Below, one piece after another: positions 13,185 through 16,160 of a DNA stretch of 16,160 bases. The DNA is taken from positions 1 through 16,160 of the forward strand of contig DASTHS010000254.1 in NCBI GenBank assembly GCA_035718085.1, given 5' to 3'. The translations under genes were made by a program, and so were the position numbers. Positions within the stretch are counted from its first letter, which is position 1; every line of letters begins with the position of its first letter. Under the pieces are notes generated by a model. That model had not been told where the DNA came from. It saw nothing but the letters and a program-made list of their open reading frames with translations, and did not search any database. Source of the stretch: DASTHS01 sp035718085. GTDB lineage: Bacteria > Actinomycetota > Acidimicrobiia > Acidimicrobiales > Palsa-688.

Positions 13185-15008
13185 TCAGCCCAGGGCGGCG
13201 TCGAGGGTGAACGCGGCGTTGACCAGGGCGAGGTGCGAGAGGCCCTGCGGCAGGTTGCCGAGGGCGGCGCCGTCGGCGGCCGACTCCTCCGACAGGATGC
13301 CGACGTCGTTGGGCAACTCGGCGAGTGCCAACTCCATGAGCTCGACGGCCTCGTCGAGGCGGCCGGCGTGCGCCATGGCCTCGACCATCCAGAACGTGCA
13401 GGCGACGAAGGCGCCTTCCTCCAACGGCATGCTCGAGGCGCGCCAGACCCGCGGCCCGCGACGCAGCTCGGCGCTGACCGCATCGATGGTCGCCGACAGC
13501 CGCTCGCCCCGATCGAAGCCGTTCCGGCCGGCGAGGAGGCAGGCGGCGTCGAGCTGGGTGGTGCCCGCCCACAGCGTGTAGGCGCCGCGCGGCCCGGCAT
13601 CGGGGCTCCAGCAGGCCGACTCGACGAAGGCCCGCACGTCGCCCGCCTCCGCCCGCCACCGGTCGGTGCGGCCCGACGCCAGCTGGCCGGCGTCGGCGAG
13701 GCGCACCGCACGGTCGAGCGCCACCCAGCAGCCCATCTTCGAGACCGTGTACGGCTGGCGCACCGGCAGCTCCCAGATGCCCGAGTCGTCGGCCCGCCAC
13801 CGGTCGCAGCACTGGTTGGCCAGCCGCTCGAGAAGCATGGCGGTCTCCGCGTCGAGGATGTGGCCTGCCTCCACGTACCGCCAGATGGCGTCGAAGAGGT
13901 CGCCGTAGACCCCGAGCTGCACCTGCCCCGACGCCGAGTTGCCGGCGCGCACCGGTCGGCTGTCGCGGTAGCCCGGCACCGACAGCTCGTCGACGCCGCC
14001 GTGCGGTGGCGGCTTGCCCTCGAGGGTGTAGAAGATCTCCATGTGCGGGGCGCTCTCGCGCAGCGCCGACAGCAACCACGACACGGCGGCCTGCACCTCC
14101 TCGTGCAGGCCGAGGTCCATGAAGGCGCCGACGGTGTAGCTCGAGTCACGCACCCACGAGTAGCGGTAGTCCCAGTTCTTGGTGCCGCCGACGTGTTCGG
14201 GCAGCGAGGTCGTCGCCGCGGCGGCGATGGCCCCTCCGGGCTCGTAGAGCAGGGTCTTGAGGGCCAGGGCCGAGCGGGTGACCTGGTCGCCCCACCGCCG
14301 GGGGAGGGTCAGCCCGGCCGTCCACGACTCCCAGCCGCGCACGGTGCGGTCGAGGCGTTCGGAGAGCTTGGCGGTGGGCGACACGTAGAGCGGCTCGTGA
14401 TCGGCGGCCACTGCGCTCACCAGCGCCCGGCCGCCGGCCCCGACGGTGATCCGGCCGGTCACCTGGTGGGGTTCGACCGAGGTGACGGTGGCCTCGGCCG
14501 GCTCGTCGACGACGTCGGCGAGCAGGGCCACGGCCTGGTCGCCGATGGCGACCACGGGCACCCCCGACCGCCAGGCGGCCCAAGGCCGGGAGGTCCCGAA
14601 GCGGTCGCCGGGCAGGAAGCGCCACTGCAGCTCCACGTCGCCGTCGACGCCCTCGACCCGGCGGGTCAACTCCGTCCACGGCAGCCGCCCGGCCTTCCCG
14701 GTGGCCAGGCCGTCGACGACCCGCGCCGTGCCGCCGGCGGTGCGCCACGTCGTCTCGATCACGTTGGTGCCCGGCAGGTAGCGGCGCGTGCAGGTGGCGT
14801 CGCCGACAGGCGCCACCTCGAAGGCGCCCCCGGAGACCGGGTCGAGCACGGCGGCGCAGATGGGCGGGGCGTCGATGGTCGGCACCGGCCACCAGTCGAC
14901 GGCGCCGTCGTCGGCCACCAGGGCGACGCTGCGCCCGTCGCCGAGCACCGCGTAGCTCTCCAGGGGCGCCCAGCCGCCCTCGTCGCGGGGGCGGGGGAGC
15001 CGGGTCAC
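13185..15008 (-). CDS. Glycoside hydrolase family 15 protein (trehalase/glucoamylase-like)
   Basis: This 607-residue protein has the two-part layout of bacterial GH15 enzymes. The N-terminal beta-sandwich is marked by LESYAVLGDGRSVALVADDG (16-35) and AVDWWPVPTIDAPP (36-49). The (alpha/alpha)6 catalytic barrel has KNWDYRYSWVRDSSYT (277-292), GIWE with the likely general acid E413, and PLEEGAFVACTFW with the likely base E530 or E531. GH15 members include glucoamylase, glucodextranase and the mycobacterial trehalase. With trehalose synthesis genes in the window, trehalase is attractive, but substrate cannot be read from sequence. There is no signal peptide, so it should act in the cytoplasm. The GTG start overlaps the SDR stop by 4 nt (GTGA), indicating translational coupling and one operon. 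Confidence 0.93.
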   Translation of the reverse strand: MTRLPRPRDEGGWAPLESYAVLGDGRSVALVADDGAVDWWPVPTIDAPPICAAVLDPVSGGAFEVAPVGDATCTRRYLPGTNVIETTWRTAGGTARVVDGLATGKAGRLPWTELTRRVEGVDGDVELQWRFLPGDRFGTSRPWAAWRSGVPVVAIGDQAVALLADVVDEPAEATVTSVEPHQVTGRITVGAGGRALVSAVAADHEPLYVSPTAKLSERLDRTVRGWESWTAGLTLPRRWGDQVTRSALALKTLLYEPGGAIAAAATTSLPEHVGGTKNWDYRYSWVRDSSYTVGAFMDLGLHEEVQAAVSWLLSALRESAPHMEIFYTLEGKPPPHGGVDELSVPGYRDSRPVRAGNSASGQVQLGVYGDLFDAIWRYVEAGHILDAETAMLLERLANQCCDRWRADDSGIWELPVRQPYTVSKMGCWVALDRAVRLADAGQLASGRTDRWRAEAGDVRAFVESACWSPDAGPRGAYTLWAGTTQLDAACLLAGRNGFDRGERLSATIDAVSAELRRGPRVWRASSMPLEEGAFVACTFWMVEAMAHAGRLDEAVELMELALAELPNDVGILSEESAADGAALGNLPQGLSHLALVNAAFTLDAALG

Positions 15009-16048
15009 CGACCGGAGGCCGGGGCGGTGCGGTCGCCGGCGATCTGGTCGGCCTGCCGGCGGTAGCGGCCGGCCTTCTCCTTCCAGACGGCGCTGGTCGC
15101 GTCGACGAAGGTCTTGGCCGAGGTGGGCAGCGTCTTGAGGAAGCTCGGGTCCCAGAAACCCCGCGCCTTGCTGTCGAAGATGCCGTGGGCGCCCGCGTCC
15201 TGGTCGTCGTCGACGGGGGAGTGCAGGTTCGCCTGGCGGGTCGACGGGTCGATCTTCTGGCTGGTCAGCTGGGTGTCCCAGGCGCCGCGGGCCGCGTACT
15301 GGTTGGCCAGGCCGGGCATCAGCGACGCCAGCCCGACGAGCATCTTGTTCCACGACCCGACGACCTTGGCCCGCCGGCCGTCGATGGCGGCGGCCACGAT
15401 GGCCCGGGCGCACACCTCCGGCTGGTAGATGGGGGGCACCGGCTGGGGGTGGTGGTCGAGGGTGGTCTCGCACCAGTCGAACTGGGGCGTGTTGACCGCC
15501 GGCATGTGCACCATGGTCATGACGACGTTGCTGCCGGTGTGCAGCAGCTCCGCCCGCACCGACTCGAAGTACCCGCGGCAGGCGAACTTCGAGGCGCAGT
15601 AGGCCGACTGGAGGGGGATGCCGATGAAGGCCATGGCGGAGCCGATGTTGACGATGGTGCCCCGGTCGCGGGGCCGCATGCGGGCCAAGGCGGCGGTGGT
15701 GCCCCAGACCTGGCCGAGGAAGGTCACCTCCACGGCCCGCTGGAACGACGGGGCGTCGACCTCCCACGACGGCGCGAACACCGTGGTCATGGCGTCGTTG
15801 ACCCACACGTCGATCTCGCCGAGCTCCGCCTCGGCGCGGGCCGCGGCCGCCTCGACCTGGTCGTAGACGGCGACGTCAGTGGGGATGGGCAGGGCGCGCT
15901 GGCCGGTGGCCTCGATCTCGGCGGCGGCGGCCTTGAGGCCCGCCTCGCCCCGAGCGAGCAGGGCGACGTCGTAGCCGGCCTCGGCGAACGCCTTGGCGGT
16001 GGCCCGACCGATGCCGGCGGATGCGCCGGTGATGACTGCTACGGGCAT
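15005..16048 (-). CDS. Short-chain dehydrogenase/reductase with C-terminal extension
   Basis: This 347-residue protein begins with a classical SDR Rossmann fold: TGASAGIG (7-14) for NAD(P) binding, the catalytic S137 in NIGSAMAF, and Y150-x3-K154 in SAYCASK. The usual NNAG motif is VNDAM (83-87), a departure with unclear effect. After about residue 250 it carries roughly 90 extra residues rich in charged and aromatic positions (FDSKARGFWDPSF, SAVWKEKAGRY) not found in short SDRs. ATG 16048 has GAGGAG upstream. It overlaps the GH15 gene by 4 nt and is the first visible gene of that operon. SDR-GH15 pairs recur in bacteria as I recall, which suggests that the reductase acts on a sugar or sugar-derived product, but the substrate is unknown. 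Confidence 0.9.
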   Translation of the reverse strand: MPVAVITGASAGIGRATAKAFAEAGYDVALLARGEAGLKAAAAEIEATGQRALPIPTDVAVYDQVEAAAARAEAELGEIDVWVNDAMTTVFAPSWEVDAPSFQRAVEVTFLGQVWGTTAALARMRPRDRGTIVNIGSAMAFIGIPLQSAYCASKFACRGYFESVRAELLHTGSNVVMTMVHMPAVNTPQFDWCETTLDHHPQPVPPIYQPEVCARAIVAAAIDGRRAKVVGSWNKMLVGLASLMPGLANQYAARGAWDTQLTSQKIDPSTRQANLHSPVDDDQDAGAHGIFDSKARGFWDPSFLKTLPTSAKTFVDATSAVWKEKAGRYRRQADQIAGDRTAPASGR

Positions 16049-16160
16049 TGGGGGGAGCTCCTCGTGGTGGTGGGGTGGGTCGTCGGGGTGCGACGGGGGA
16101 GGGGGGAAAGGCGGACCGAGGGTGTCATCGGCGGTGCCGGCAGGCGGTGTCGGCGGCGCG

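Noticed and set aside
15009..15806. Upstream extension of the GH15 frame through the SDR gene
   Set aside because: The GH15 family N-terminus starts near the GTG at 15008, which overlaps the SDR stop in a classic coupling arrangement.

Overview
This window comes from a very GC-rich actinobacterium. GTG and TTG starts are common, and the gene set is actinobacterial: a WS/DGAT acyltransferase, a DUF3263/LytR_C pair, GpgS, a CysO-like sulfur carrier, HemQ and a CIRCE-controlled GroEL. I favour Acidimicrobiia or a nearby lineage, but that is inference; only Actinomycetota is well supported. I see no insertion sequence, phage gene, CRISPR array, tRNA or rRNA. No gene-free stretch exceeds about 200 bases.

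Layout. (1) 1-1916, minus strand: a WS/DGAT acyltransferase followed after 2 nt by the start of an amidase that runs off the left edge. (2) 2057-3792, plus strand: a compact operon of a DUF3263 protein, a membrane-anchored LytR_C (VirR-like) protein and trehalose-6-phosphate phosphatase. (3) 3844-7206: trehalose-6-phosphate synthase (-), glycerate kinase (+) and glucosyl-3-phosphoglycerate synthase (-), so convergent and divergent genes for glucose-derived solutes and methylglucose-polysaccharide precursors. (4) 7254-8981, plus strand: a promoter, a SAM-I (S-box) riboswitch, a threonine-synthase-family PLP enzyme and a CysO-like sulfur carrier ending in Gly-Gly. (5) 8988-10752: groEL with its own promoter and a perfect CIRCE operator, closed by two strong hairpins. 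(6) 10771-12416: a divergent RsbW-like ATPase and a STAS-GAF-ANTAR regulator. (7) 12474-13160: hemQ. (8) 13185-16048, minus strand: an SDR oxidoreductase overlapping a GH15 glycosidase. The 112 bases from 16049 to 16160 hold only the 5' flank of the SDR gene; I see nothing else in them.

The most interesting system is region 4. The PLP enzyme looks like a threonine synthase but departs from the canonical ThrC motifs. It is paired with a sulfur-carrier protein and sits under a SAM riboswitch, which normally marks methionine/SAM genes. The simplest reading is a homocysteine synthase that uses O-phosphohomoserine and a protein thiocarboxylate, by analogy with CysM/CysO in cysteine synthesis. The riboswitch closing stem runs directly into the Shine-Dalgarno sequence, giving a very compact translational switch.

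Region 3 together with otsB and the GH15 gene suggests coordinated trehalose and glucosylglycerate metabolism. Several genes (the DUF3263 gene, otsA, hemQ) have a -10-like hexamer 6-7 nt before the start codon, consistent with leaderless transcription.
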